In this document: positions 1 to 7,693 of the stretch, one piece after another | Numbering within the stretch: position 1 is the first letter of the stretch | How the letters are laid out: each line of letters begins with the position of its first letter | Origin: [Phormidium] sp. LEGE 05292 | GTDB taxonomy: Bacteria > Cyanobacteriota > Cyanobacteriia > Cyanobacteriales > Aerosakkonemataceae | Direction of reading: 5' to 3' | DNA: 32,485 nucleotides | Assembly (NCBI RefSeq): GCF_015207735.1 | Contig: NZ_JADEWG010000075.1 | Location: 1 to 32,485, forward strand | Program-made: the position numbers and the translations under genes | Notes under the pieces: model-generated | What the model was told of the DNA's origin: nothing | Seen by the model: the letters and a program-made list of their open reading frames with translations, nothing else | Database searches by the model: none

Positions 1-1650
1 CCCCAGCCCTCTACTTCCCCACCCCGCCACTTCTTCTTCACCAATCAGAGCTTTAACATGAGATAAATAATTAGTGTGAGGAGCGATCAGCATACTTTCC
101 AGACTTTGATATTGCAAAGCTGGTGGTAAAACTTTTAGTAATGGTGCTAAAACGTCCCCGACATTTTTCGGGTCAATTTGAGTCAGTAATTCAATACAGG
201 AACGTTTATCTGCTTCCGAAGTTGTACCTTCTAATGCTTCGACCACTGCTCGTTTAAGTATGCGTAAATCGACTTCTCCGACTCCGCTTAATTGTCCTCT
301 TTGGGCGCTCAAAACTAGTAGGTCAAGGTAGCGCGATCGCAACAGCCAAACAATCAGCAACCACGAAAAAGCAAACAACACTATTCCTAAAACAATTAAC
401 CAACTTAGCAGATTTACCTTATCGATTTGGGAACTGTTACGATTTACCCAATTCAACACCCAAATTACCGCTAAAATCCCAATACCCGTCAACCCCGTTG
501 CTACAGGTTCAGCAATCCCACGCGCTTTTGTCTCTACATTCCCCCGTAAATTATCAGGAATTGGTTGAAACAAAACCGAAGCCGTACTAGCAACAAAAGT
601 GTAGCGCAACAACTCATCAGCAAATTTTAAAATAATTAAACCAATAAATAATTGAACCAACCCAGTCAGAGGCAAGACACCCAACACACTCAACAGCGCC
701 CCAGGCAACATAGCAGTGAGAAATACTCCCATTCGTTCAATAACTCGGCTGGAAATAAACCATTGAGTAAACAGTTCAAAAATCCCGACTACTCCACTAA
801 ATAATCCCAAAAAACTGGCAATTTGTTTGACATCAAACTTTAATTCCAACTGCGTTAGATACTGAAAATCAATTAACAACAGCAGGATTTGGGAAATTAT
901 AAAAAAACCAAATAAATAAATCGCATATTCCTGTAACGGCCCTTTCAAACGACGGTTAGTATAGTCTGATTGCTCATCGTGTAAATCTCGATAAGGAGCA
1001 TCAGGAAATGCCTGTTTATAACGTTGGCTCAAATAAAATAATATTCCCGCACCCAGCACCAACATTCCCGCCGATACCAAAATTACATTATTTATACCTA
1101 CAGCTTTCAGTAACAGAGGTAAAGAAAAACCACTTAAAACATCTGCAACTAAAACACCACTACTAATTAAAGGAAAAGTGCGTTTAATTTCCCTAATATT
1201 AAATAATTGATTAGCCGTTAGTGAAGTAGTTAAATGATTAAGAGAGTAACCACCATCTACCCACAGAGGTAAGACAAATATTGTCAGCCAACCTAAAGAA
1301 CCAACTTCCAAGCCTAACCGAAATAGTAATAAAGGAACAGCTGAAATTAAACCAATTAAAACCACAAACCGCCGTAGTGGTAAAACCCTTTGCATCCAGG
1401 TAGAAAGAATTCCTAAACCTGAACCCATAACGGCACTAGCTATGTAAATCCAAGGCAACTTATCCGAGCCATACTGTTCTAAGAACAGTGCTACCGTCGT
1501 CGCCTCCAACCACAAAAGTCCTACTGAAGTCGTAGTGTAAACAGCAAACATCAGAAAGGTGCGTTCGCTTTCTTCAGCACGAAGATTCAGCCCTTGGAGC
1601 AATATCCGTCCCCAACCACGGCTATTAAATAACGGATTTTTCAGCGTCAT
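1..1650 (-). CDS. MFS-type membrane transporter with C-terminal HEAT-like region, partial (3' end outside window)
   Basis: The frame is open for 550 codons from the ATG at 1648-1650 to the window edge, so the C-terminus is missing. It begins MTLKNPLFNSRGWGRILLQG, followed by about 12 hydrophobic segments over residues 30-440. This resembles the MFS/ATP-ADP-translocase-like transporters of cyanobacteria. After the last membrane segment (about 415-440) the protein turns soluble and helical (VDLRILKRAVVEAL, then KRSCIELLTQIDPKN), which looks like the start of HEAT-type repeats. Cyanobacterial relatives commonly continue with HEAT repeats and sometimes a cyclic-nucleotide-binding domain; whether this one does cannot be seen. 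The substrate is unknown. It is read away from infC, with a 373-bp repeat-containing gap between them. Confidence 0.8.
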   Translation of the reverse strand, partial: MTLKNPLFNSRGWGRILLQGLNLRAEESERTFLMFAVYTTTSVGLLWLEATTVALFLEQYGSDKLPWIYIASAVMGSGLGILSTWMQRVLPLRRFVVLIGLISAVPLLLFRLGLEVGSLGWLTIFVLPLWVDGGYSLNHLTTSLTANQLFNIREIKRTFPLISSGVLVADVLSGFSLPLLLKAVGINNVILVSAGMLVLGAGILFYLSQRYKQAFPDAPYRDLHDEQSDYTNRRLKGPLQEYAIYLFGFFIISQILLLLIDFQYLTQLELKFDVKQIASFLGLFSGVVGIFELFTQWFISSRVIERMGVFLTAMLPGALLSVLGVLPLTGLVQLFIGLIILKFADELLRYTFVASTASVLFQPIPDNLRGNVETKARGIAEPVATGLTGIGILAVIWVLNWVNRNSSQIDKVNLLSWLIVLGIVLFAFSWLLIVWLLRSRYLDLLVLSAQRGQLSGVGEVDLRILKRAVVEALEGTTSEADKRSCIELLTQIDPKNVGDVLAPLLKVLPPALQYQSLESMLIAPHTNYLSHVKALIGEEEVAGWGSRGLG

Positions 1651-2023
1651 CTGAATCTCCGAATTGATACTGCACACCTGCCAATTTTAGCCATTTTGTA
1701 ATCAGCAATTCACGGTTCATCACCATTTCCTACCAGACCAATGAACAATGAACGATCAACTATTCATTATTGCTGAATTGCTGATACTCATGGCACAAAT
1801 TTCCGGCTATGTCTAAAGTGACAAGTTTTGCCGACTATCGCACCAGGATAATAAGAGAGTATCACGACTTTCTTGCCGATGATTGAAGAAAAGGAGAGAG
1901 CAGAGGGGCTCCAGGAGCAGAGGGGCTCCAGGAGCAGAGGGGCAGAGGGGAAAGGTAAAATTTAATTCTCTTTGTCCCCTTGTCCCCTTGTCCCCCAGTC
2001 CCTTTGTCTCCTGTCCCCAGTCC
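1651..2023. other. Gene-free interval with an inverted repeat and a purine/pyrimidine repeat cassette
   Basis: No coding signal is seen. A perfect 12-bp inverted repeat (1701-1712 and 1774-1785, ATCAGCAATTCA and its complement) encloses 61 bp, which could be a small element or a cruciform. From about 1900 to 2020 the DNA is low complexity: GCAGAGGGG and GCTCCAGGAGC units, a short AT-rich core, then repeated GTCCCCTT octamers. Confidence 0.6.
1900..2000. repeat. Intergenic purine/pyrimidine repeat cassette, copy A
   Basis: GCAGAGGGG and GCTCCAGGAGC units are followed by an AT-rich core (GGTAAAATTTAATTC) and then GTCCCCTT octamers in tandem. Bases 1917-1979 match 2783-2845 at 61 of 63 positions, in the same orientation on the other side of infC. 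The purine arm and pyrimidine arm can pair imperfectly (AGGGG-AAAG with CTTT-GT-CCCCT). It lies just past the infC stop codon. Confidence 0.8.
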
Positions 2024-2557
2024 CTACTTTTTAGGGGCTAACAGTAACATCATGTTGCGTCCTTCTTTTTTGGGCGCTTGCTGCACTTCTCCTAATTCCT
2101 GCAAATCTGAAGCCATGCGGTTGAGTAAGTTTTCTGCTAAGTTGCTGTGTTGAATTTCTCGACCACGAAACATTATGGTAGCTTTGACTTTGTTTCCGTC
2201 ATTTAAAAAGCGCTTGGCATGAGCTACTCTCACGTTATAGTCATGGTCGTCAATGTTGTAGTGCATTTTTACTTCTTTGACTTCAGCTGTATGCTGCTTT
2301 TTCCTCGCTTCCCGCGCTTTTTTCTCTTGCTCAAACTTGAATTTGCCATAGTCCATGATGCGGCAAACTGGGGGGTCAGCTTTATCACTAACTAAAACAA
2401 GGTCTAGTTCTTTTTCGTTTGCGATCGCCATTGCTTCTCTAGGAGTTATGATCCCTAGTTGACCACCATCGGTGTCGATTACTCGAATTTTGGGAAATCT
2501 AATCCGTTCGTTGATTTGAGGTTGATTATTAGTGCGTTTTGTTTCGATTACTGTCAT
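2024..2557 (-). CDS. infC: Translation initiation factor IF-3
   Basis: IF-3 binds the 30S subunit, prevents premature 50S joining and checks start-codon/initiator-tRNA pairing. The 177 residues match the family along their length. The N-terminal domain has [14 protein letters not shown], then [13 protein letters not shown] and [20 protein letters not shown] basic helical linker follows at about 78-92. The C-terminal domain has [29 protein letters not shown] and a terminal MMLLLAPKK. The start is a plain ATG at 2555-2557, not the rare AUU/AUC codon used for autoregulation in enterobacteria, and no strong Shine-Dalgarno is seen. The ribosomal protein genes rpmI and rplT, adjacent in many bacteria, are not next to it. 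Near-identical 63-bp repeats lie on both sides. Confidence 0.98.
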   Translation of the reverse strand: MTVIETKRTNNQPQINERIRFPKIRVIDTDGGQLGIITPREAMAIANEKELDLVLVSDKADPPVCRIMDYGKFKFEQEKKAREARKKQHTAEVKEVKMHYNIDDHDYNVRVAHAKRFLNDGNKVKATIMFRGREIQHSNLAENLLNRMASDLQELGEVQQAPKKEGRNMMLLLAPKK

Positions 2558-2765
2558 TTAGTTCGGTATAAAGTTAACTAACAACTCGATCGAGCCTACA
2601 AGTGGCAGTCATTGGGGTTACAGACAAAACGACTGCTGAACTTTCCAGTCAAAGCGAGAAACCGCCACAATTATCTACCAGCTTGTTTTTAGATTCTACT
2701 CAGCTTAGTTTTTTTAGGCTCATTCTTAATTTTATTTTCCATTTGCCAGTTTTGTCTCTATCGAA

Positions 2766-2881
2766 GGCAGAGGGGCAGAGGGGCAGAGGGGCTCCAGGAG
2801 CAGAGGAGCAGAGGGGAAAGGTAAAATTTAATTCTCCTTGTCCCCATCTCCCCATCTCCCCATCTCCCCATCTCCCCATCT
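2766..2881. repeat. Intergenic purine/pyrimidine repeat cassette, copy B
   Basis: Tandem GGCAGAGG-type units, one GCTCCAGGAGC palindrome and the same AT-rich core as copy A, ending in CCCATCTC octamers at about 2843-2881 in place of GTCCCCTT. Bases 2783-2845 are the 63-bp partner of 1917-1979. It lies between infC and the hydrolase gene at 2955. Confidence 0.8.
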
Positions 2882-2954
2882 AATGCTCAAAACACAGACT
2901 ACAATGAGAGTCAAAGGAAAGTTTTGTAAATCTTTTTGAAGCAGAGGGGTTAGT

Positions 2955-3914
2955 GTGACAAGTTCCCTGCATTGGCAGCAACGAATTGGAAGTCAGAGGG
3001 ACTGGGTTTGGCGAGGTTGGCAAACTCGCTATACTTATATTCGTTCTCCTCAGTCTGCGGCTAATGCTACACCATTAATTTTGTTGCACGGTTTTGGGAC
3101 TTCGATCGGACATTGGCGACAAAATTTAAATGTCTTTAGTCAAGTACATCCAGTTTATGCGCTGGATATGTTGGGTTTTGGGGCTTCGGAAAAAGCTTCT
3201 GCACGCTACAATGTGAAGCTTTGGGTAGAGCAAGTTTACGATTTTTGGCAAACTTTTATCCGCCAGCCTGTGGTTTTAGTGGGTAATTCGATCGGTTCTT
3301 TGGTAGCTTTAACGGCAGCAGCTACATATCCAGAGATGGTGGCTGGGGTGGTGATGATGAGTTTACCAGATCCTTCTTTGGAAGAGGAAATGATTCCGAA
3401 GCAGTTGCGATCGCTAGTAGCCACCATCAAAAATTTAGTATTATCCCCACTACTCCTGAAAACAGTCTTTTATTGGGTACGACACCCCCGCCGAGTTAAA
3501 AGTTGGGCGGGACTTGCCTACTGTAACCCAGAAGCTGTCACTGATGAACTAGTAGACATTCTCACAGGGCCAGCCCAAGACCGGGGTTCAGTACAAGCTT
3601 TTTGTGCCATCCTCAAAGCCATGACCACTTCGGGATTTAACCCTAGTGTAAAATCATTACTTCCAGGTTTAAACATTCCCCTGTTGCTATTGTGGGGCGC
3701 ACAAGACAAGATGGTTCCCAAACATTTAGCCCAGCATTTCACTCAATACAACCCCAATTTACAGGTAATAGAGATTGAAAATGCTGGACATTGCCCCCAC
3801 GATGAATGCCCAGAGCAGGTTAACCAAATTATCCTAGACTGGATCGATTCATGGCGGACACCCACAAATCAAGTCTCAGCGACACCTCAACCATTAGTAG
3901 TTAAACGCTCTTAG
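2955..3914 (+). CDS. Alpha/beta-fold hydrolase
   Basis: A 319-residue serine hydrolase of the alpha/beta family. Visible elements are the oxyanion-hole motif HGFG at 45-48, the strand and turn YALDMLGFGAS (68-78), the nucleophile elbow GNSIGS with Ser112, the acid in WGAQDKMVP (Asp251), and the catalytic His279 in NAGHCPHDE. A helical cap lies between about 140 and 230. There is no signal peptide. The start is GTG at 2955, preceded by AGAGG at 2944-2948; no ATG fits. Relatives in cyanobacteria and plants include enzymes that cleave chlorophyll or lipid esters (dephytylase and pheophytinase types), but the sequence alone does not fix the substrate. It converges on the BON-domain gene with a 32-bp gap. 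Confidence 0.92.
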   Translation: MTSSLHWQQRIGSQRDWVWRGWQTRYTYIRSPQSAANATPLILLHGFGTSIGHWRQNLNVFSQVHPVYALDMLGFGASEKASARYNVKLWVEQVYDFWQTFIRQPVVLVGNSIGSLVALTAAATYPEMVAGVVMMSLPDPSLEEEMIPKQLRSLVATIKNLVLSPLLLKTVFYWVRHPRRVKSWAGLAYCNPEAVTDELVDILTGPAQDRGSVQAFCAILKAMTTSGFNPSVKSLLPGLNIPLLLLWGAQDKMVPKHLAQHFTQYNPNLQVIEIENAGHCPHDECPEQVNQIILDWIDSWRTPTNQVSATPQPLVVKRS

Positions 3915-3946
3915 GCATTGAGCAAGGTTTTGGTTCAGGAAAATAC

Positions 3947-4288
3947 TTAACCAACTGTCACTTCATCGGTGTTTACAGATGTGGCACCACTAACACCACC
4001 AGCAATTGACGTGGCTTGGTCTAAAATTTCTTGACTGGGAACTTTTCCTTTCAAAACTACAGTACCACCAGTTTGAGCTACCCAAAGAGTTTCGACATCA
4101 TCTAGGCTAGAATCTTCATCGAAAGCCAGGGCAACCCTTTTGGCTAAACCACTTTGGTCGTATTCCCCATTCAATCCTACTCGCTCTGGGGGAATTTCGT
4201 TTCCCTGATCGTCAGTTCCAGTCGGTTCTGGGTTTGTCTGAGCATCAGCGGGTTTTTCCATTCCAAACATTCGCTGTAACCAACCCAT
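3947..4288 (-). CDS. BON-domain protein
   Basis: A 113-residue acidic protein. The N-terminal third (MGWLQRMFGMEKP, then an Asn/Pro/Asp/Glu-rich stretch to about 45) looks flexible. The remainder has the BON pattern: an amphipathic helix (AKRVALAFDED), then VETLWVAQTGGTVVLKGKVP, a second helix, and GVSGATSVNTDEVTV. BON domains are associated with phospholipid or envelope binding and occur in stress and periplasmic proteins. No cleavable signal peptide is seen, so this copy is probably cytosolic or membrane-associated. The start is well supported: GGAGGA (complement of 4297-4302) lies 8 nt before the ATG at 4286-4288. It stands alone, divergent from ilvN. Confidence 0.82.
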   Translation of the reverse strand: MGWLQRMFGMEKPADAQTNPEPTGTDDQGNEIPPERVGLNGEYDQSGLAKRVALAFDEDSSLDDVETLWVAQTGGTVVLKGKVPSQEILDQATSIAGGVSGATSVNTDEVTVG

Positions 4289-4599
4289 TGGGATTTTCCT
4301 CCAATAGCAATTAACATGAACAATTCTAAATTAAACAATTTTTGCCATTTGGTGACATGATTCTCCAGAAATATTTATTGATTGTAGGGTTAATCGAAAA
4401 ACGAAAATCACACGATTTCCTCTAGAATTAATAAAAGATGATTAAGTAATTTTTGTAGCCCAACAGCGGCAGTAATATAGTAATTATTACTAAAGCTGCT
4501 TTTGCAATGTCTGGATCGGCAGAAAGGTCGGTGTTACTTCCAGTGCATCGTGCTATCCGCAGCAAAAGCTGTCTGCGCTGAAGGATTTATTACCGAATA
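4289..4599. other. Intergenic region upstream of ilvN
   Basis: No gene is seen in these 311 bp. There is an AT-rich palindrome TAGTAATTATTACTA at 4478-4492. A short hairpin pair (CGCAG...CTGCG with inner CAGC/GCTG) lies at about 4558-4578, just before ilvN. No T-box or recognised amino-acid leader peptide is apparent. Confidence 0.5.
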
Positions 4600-5121
4600 A
4601 TGAAACACACTCTTTCTGTTTTAGTTGAAGATGAAGCCGGGGTATTGTCTCGGATTGCAGGTTTATTCGCCCGCAGGGGCTTTAATATTGAAAGTCTGGC
4701 TGTGGGGCCTGCGGAACAAATGGGGATTTCCCGGATTACGATGGTAGTGCCAGGGGACGATCGAGTAATTGAACAGCTGACTAAGCAACTCTACAAGTTA
4801 ATCAATGTCCTGAAAGTTCAGGATGTGACTGAGATTCCCTCTGTGGAACGGGAATTAATGTTGATGAAGGTCAATGCTACTGCTAGCACTCGTTCGGAAG
4901 TGATTGAGTTGGCACAAATTTTCCGGGCACGAGTTGTGGATGTGTCGGAAGATTCCTTAACTTTGGAAGTGGTGGGCGACCCTGGTAAGATGGTGGCGAT
5001 CGTCCAAGTATTACAAAAATTCGGGATTCGGGAAATTGCTCGCACTGGTAAAATTTCTCTGACTCGTGAATCTGGTGTTAATACTGAGTTCCTCAAGTCT
5101 TTGGAAGCAAAACTAGCCTGA
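4600..5121 (+). CDS. ilvN: Acetolactate synthase small (regulatory) subunit
   Basis: This subunit activates the catalytic IlvB/IlvI subunit and gives it feedback control by valine in the first shared step of branched-chain amino-acid synthesis. The 173 residues are full length. The N-terminal ACT domain ([20 protein letters not shown], then [17 protein letters not shown]) carries the usual valine-site region. A second ACT-like domain starts near 80 ([11 protein letters not shown]) and ends with [17 protein letters not shown]. The start is the ATG at 4600; alternatives would cut the ACT domain. The large-subunit gene is not in this window, a common separation in cyanobacteria. A multi-hairpin repeat lies 52 bp downstream. 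Confidence 0.97.
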   Translation: MKHTLSVLVEDEAGVLSRIAGLFARRGFNIESLAVGPAEQMGISRITMVVPGDDRVIEQLTKQLYKLINVLKVQDVTEIPSVERELMLMKVNATASTRSEVIELAQIFRARVVDVSEDSLTLEVVGDPGKMVAIVQVLQKFGIREIARTGKISLTRESGVNTEFLKSLEAKLA

Positions 5122-5173
5122 CAATTTGCGATTTTAGATTGCTGATTTTATGAGGATGTTTGAAAACTGTCTG

Positions 5174-5288
5174 GCGGTTAAAACCGCGACTATACAAACA
5201 AAGTCCGCCTACGCGGACTCCTCAAAATCAACCAATTTTGAAACCTGTTGTGGCAGGTTTTGTCTGTATAGCCTACGACTTTAGTCGT
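5174..5288. repeat. Compound multi-hairpin repeat element
   Basis: Five perfect hairpins lie end to end: 5174-5187 (GCGGTT/AACCGC), 5202-5219 (AGTCCGC/GCGGACT), 5223-5240 (CAAAAT/ATTTTG), 5241-5260 (AAACCTG/CAGGTTT) and 5275-5288 (ACGACT/AGTCGT). A long-range stem, 5190-5202 (CTATACAAACAAA) with 5259-5271 (TTTGTCTGTATAG, one mismatch), brackets the middle three. Similar AGTCCGC...GCGGACT repeats are familiar from filamentous cyanobacterial genomes. It sits between ilvN (+) and the MDR gene (-), so it may also act as a bidirectional terminator. Confidence 0.85.
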
Positions 5289-5320
5289 TAGGGGAACTTG
5301 AGAATCTCAAATCCCAACTA

Positions 5321-6325
5321 TCAACTATTAATCAGTAATACTAATTTACCTGTAACTGAACCGGATTCTAGCAAGCGATGGGCTGCTGCTGCTTCGGCTA
5401 AGGGAAAGGTTTGACCAAGGTGAATTTTTAACTGACCTCGATCGATTAAACGGGCTGATTCTGTTAGGATTTTCGCTTGATGTCGCTGATATTCTACTAA
5501 GCCTTGCAGCATCGGTGTCAGCATTAATTCTAAGCTAATCCGCAGATTTCTTAATCTGGCGGTTTTTAAGTTTCCCAGTGTGGTATCGGGTTCTAAAATG
5601 GTGACGAGATCTCCATAAACTTTCACAGCTGGGACGGTTTTAAAGAAGGTTTCGCCGCCGACTGTATCAAAGGCTAAGTCTACTCCTTCTCCATTTGTCC
5701 AATTTAATGCAGCTTGGACAAAATCGTTTTGTTTGTAAAAGATTATTTCATCTGCGCCTAGTTGACGGACAAAATCGGCTTTTTCTTGATTACTAACGGT
5801 GGTGCAAACTTCTGCACCTTGTAATTTTGCTAGCTGTATTGCTACGTGCCCAACTCCACCTGCGCCTGCATGAATTAATACTTTTCTTCCGGCTTCTAAG
5901 TGGGCGCGATCGTACAATGATTCCCAAGCCGTAATTATCACTAAAGGTGCGGCGGCTGCTTCAGCAAAACTGAGGGTTTTCGGTTTATAAGCGACGAATT
6001 TCTCATCTACAACTACTTTTTCGGCGTAATTCCCTTGTTTTGTTCCTAGTCCACCACAACAAAAGTATACTTCGTCGCCTACTCGGAATTTTTCTACGCC
6101 GCTACCTACTGCTTCGATGACTCCTGCACCGTCACATCCTAAAATAGCTGGCATTCGATCGGGGTAAAAGGTTCCCCGTTGTCGCAGTTTAGTGTCGATG
6201 GGGTTGACTCCTGCGGCGTGGAGTCGAACGAGAATTTCTGTTTCTTTTTCAATTTTGGGATCGGGGAGATCCTGAAGTTGCAGGACTTCTGGATCTCCTG
6301 CTGCTGTCATCAGTAGTGCTTTCAC
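5321..6325 (-). CDS. Zinc-independent MDR-family oxidoreductase (quinone oxidoreductase-like)
   Basis: A 334-residue NADPH-dependent medium-chain reductase. The catalytic domain starts MKALLMTAAGDPEVLQL and includes AAGVNPIDTKLRQG-like residues at 38-51 and GCDGAGVIEAVGSGV (63-77). The Rossmann nucleotide site is HAGAGGVGHVAIQLAK (152-167). The structural-zinc cysteine cluster of alcohol dehydrogenases is absent, which points to the quinone/enone reductase subgroup. The start is GTG at 6323-6325; an ATG five codons in (6308-6310) would remove the conserved MKA strand, so GTG is preferred. It converges with ilvN across the multi-hairpin repeat. The physiological substrate is unknown. Confidence 0.92.
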   Translation of the reverse strand: MKALLMTAAGDPEVLQLQDLPDPKIEKETEILVRLHAAGVNPIDTKLRQRGTFYPDRMPAILGCDGAGVIEAVGSGVEKFRVGDEVYFCCGGLGTKQGNYAEKVVVDEKFVAYKPKTLSFAEAAAAPLVIITAWESLYDRAHLEAGRKVLIHAGAGGVGHVAIQLAKLQGAEVCTTVSNQEKADFVRQLGADEIIFYKQNDFVQAALNWTNGEGVDLAFDTVGGETFFKTVPAVKVYGDLVTILEPDTTLGNLKTARLRNLRISLELMLTPMLQGLVEYQRHQAKILTESARLIDRGQLKIHLGQTFPLAEAAAAHRLLESGSVTGKLVLLINS

Positions 6326-6370
6326 GGCTTTTTTTGTAAGTGTTTATTCAACCAGATTTATCATAGTTGA

Positions 6371-6422
6371 ACCACTCCAGGCGCAGAAGACGCAGAGGAA
6401 GGAAGATGATAGGGGGAAGGGT
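6371..6422. repeat. Short purine-rich intergenic repeat
   Basis: GGCGCAGAAGACGCAGAGG-type units followed by GGAAGG and GGGGGAAGGG, between the XRE gene and the MDR gene. It resembles the degenerate GCAGAGG repeats elsewhere in the window and does not code. Confidence 0.45.
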
Positions 6423-6452
6423 GCGATCGCCATATCTAATTCCAATTTTCCC

Positions 6453-6776
6453 CTACTTCTTTGCTTCCAATTCTGGCGGATCTTCTAAAATCATGGCGAT
6501 TTCTAATAATTCCCAACATTTGTAAACTTCGCCAGTCTCAGAATTTAATGGACGAATTACCCGTCGATACGCTTCTAAGGTATCCACCATCAGTTTATTG
6601 CCATTTCCTAATTCCACATCGTTGAGTCTGGTTTTGCCAACTCCTGTGAGATCCGCCAGTTCATCCAACGTCAAGCCTTTCTGTTCACGCGCATTCTTTA
6701 AAATTAGCCCAACTTTGACCATCCCAACTTTGTCAAATCTAGCTATCGGTTGGCTTCTTTTACTCTGACGCGGCAT
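6453..6776 (-). CDS. XRE-family helix-turn-helix regulator
   Basis: A small DNA-binding protein of about 107 residues. A basic N-terminal tail (MPRQSKRSQPIARF) precedes an XRE domain at about 22-75, with the helix-turn-helix LTLDELADLTGVGKTRLNDVE and the flanking helix VDTLEAYRRVIRPL. A short acidic tail ends ILEDPPELEAKK. The ATG at 6774-6776 is chosen; a GTG two codons upstream (6780-6782) is the alternative. It is transcribed divergently from the gene at 6937 across 160 bp, a classic arrangement for a repressor and its target, but a regulatory link is only inferred. It could also be an antitoxin-like regulator; no toxin is adjacent on its strand. Confidence 0.85.
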   Translation of the reverse strand: MPRQSKRSQPIARFDKVGMVKVGLILKNAREQKGLTLDELADLTGVGKTRLNDVELGNGNKLMVDTLEAYRRVIRPLNSETGEVYKCWELLEIAMILEDPPELEAKK

Positions 6777-6877
6777 AACCACTAAATATCAGCCTCGTAA
6801 TTCTTGATTTCCTTGGCAATATCAGCATTTTAACGCAGTAGTTAGTCTATTTGATAATTTGTCCGAGATTGTGGATA

Positions 6878-6906
6878 TTGACTTTTTCCAAAATAGCGGA
6901 TAGTGT
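6878..6906 (+). promoter_or_regulatory. Possible promoter for the gene at 6937
   Basis: TTGACT at 6878-6883 lies 17 bp from TAGTGT at 6901-6906. The -35 match is good and the -10 match weak. It lies in the divergent intergenic region shared with the XRE gene. Confidence 0.3.
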
Positions 6907-6936
6907 ATTTATAGTAATTCTACCAGCTTCAGAGAT

Positions 6937-7362
6937 ATGACAGCTTTGTTCGATCGCATTAAACCCGCTGAAAGATTCCGCATTAGCAAAAGAGAAATTG
7001 CTAAGTTTTTGGGAATAGCAGAGTCACTAATTAAAAAAGTAAAAAATTGGCCTTATGTAATTTTTGTTCATAGATTAGATAAAGGCGGACAATTTATTAG
7101 TTATCGGAAAATAGAAAAGTGGCGCAATGCTGTTGCTTGCCAAATTCAAAAATGTACGAATTTGGAGGAATTGCAACAATTAGCAAATGGGATTCGGAGA
7201 GATTGGAAAAAGCATTATCAACAATACGAAGATGTGGTATTGCGATTTTTAGAAAGAATCTGGGATCAACGCCTGGAAGTTATCCTCCAAGGCTTAACTA
7301 AAGAATTTAGCATAGTAAATTTACCTATTAGGGCGAAGGAGCTAATTATTTGTTTAACTTGA
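6937..7362 (+). CDS. Hypothetical protein, possibly DNA-binding
   Basis: I do not recognise the family. The 141-residue product is strongly basic. Residues 15-37 (FRISKREIAKFLGIAESLIK) look like a helix-turn-helix or excisionase-type motif, followed by FVHRLDKGGQFISYRKIEKW, which could be a small beta wing. The C-terminal half is helical and rich in charged residues (NLEELQQLANGIRRDWKK, then FLERIWDQRLEVILQ). The start is the ATG at 6937. Codon use is more AT-rich than in neighbouring housekeeping genes, which hints at acquisition. The divergent XRE gene is its only obvious partner. Confidence 0.6.
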   Translation: MTALFDRIKPAERFRISKREIAKFLGIAESLIKKVKNWPYVIFVHRLDKGGQFISYRKIEKWRNAVACQIQKCTNLEELQQLANGIRRDWKKHYQQYEDVVLRFLERIWDQRLEVILQGLTKEFSIVNLPIRAKELIICLT

Positions 7363-7693
7363 TTATGATGGAAATATATTTAAGCTTCCTTTTTCACAAA
7401 AAAGGTAAACAGCACAAGAAAAAAATTTTTAAATCTGCCTATAGATAGAAATAAAAGAAGTATTTAACCTGACAATATTGCCATTTATTTTAATTTTTGT
7501 TTAAAAGTGTATTGTTATTAAAAAAATTAGTTCATCGGTTTTATTAACAGATTAAATTTTAGTAAGAGGGCGAAGAATGCAGGGTCAGGAAAAAGAAGTG
7601 AACAGCTTCTTTGAATCCTGACTCGGATATTTGCATGAAAACTTTTCTCTTGAAATCACAAATTTAACAGACTCATGCAAACAGAGAAAAAAT
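7363..7693. other. AT-rich leader region of the sugar porter gene
   Basis: The region is AT-rich with no full gene. A small hairpin, 7388-7394 with 7399-7405 (CCTTTTT/AAAAAGG), follows the hypothetical gene. Near the right end a short ORF with a strong ribosome-binding site (see 7577-7621) precedes the porter. Confidence 0.5.
7577..7621 (+). CDS. Possible 14-residue leader peptide upstream of the sugar porter
   Basis: ATG at 7577-7579 is preceded by AAGAGGG (7564-7570, 6-nt spacing), a better Shine-Dalgarno than the porter itself has. The frame encodes MQGQEKEVNSFFES and stops at TGA 7619-7621. It contains a hairpin, AAGAAG/CTTCTT (7593-7598 with 7606-7611). It is in the same frame as the downstream porter, so it is either a leader peptide or the old 5' end of that gene cut off by a nonsense codon. 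Expression is unproven. Confidence 0.35.
   Translation: MQGQEKEVNSFFES

Noticed and set aside
2602-2883. A 93-codon plus-strand frame between infC and the hydrolase
   Set aside because: It starts at a GTG with no ribosome-binding site, and its second half is the translated purine/pyrimidine repeat cassette.
4478-4492. NtcA-type binding site upstream of ilvN
   Set aside because: The palindrome has GTA and TAC separated by 5 bases, not the 8 required by the NtcA consensus.
5174-5288. CRISPR array
   Set aside because: The hairpins differ from each other in sequence and there are no regular repeat-spacer units.
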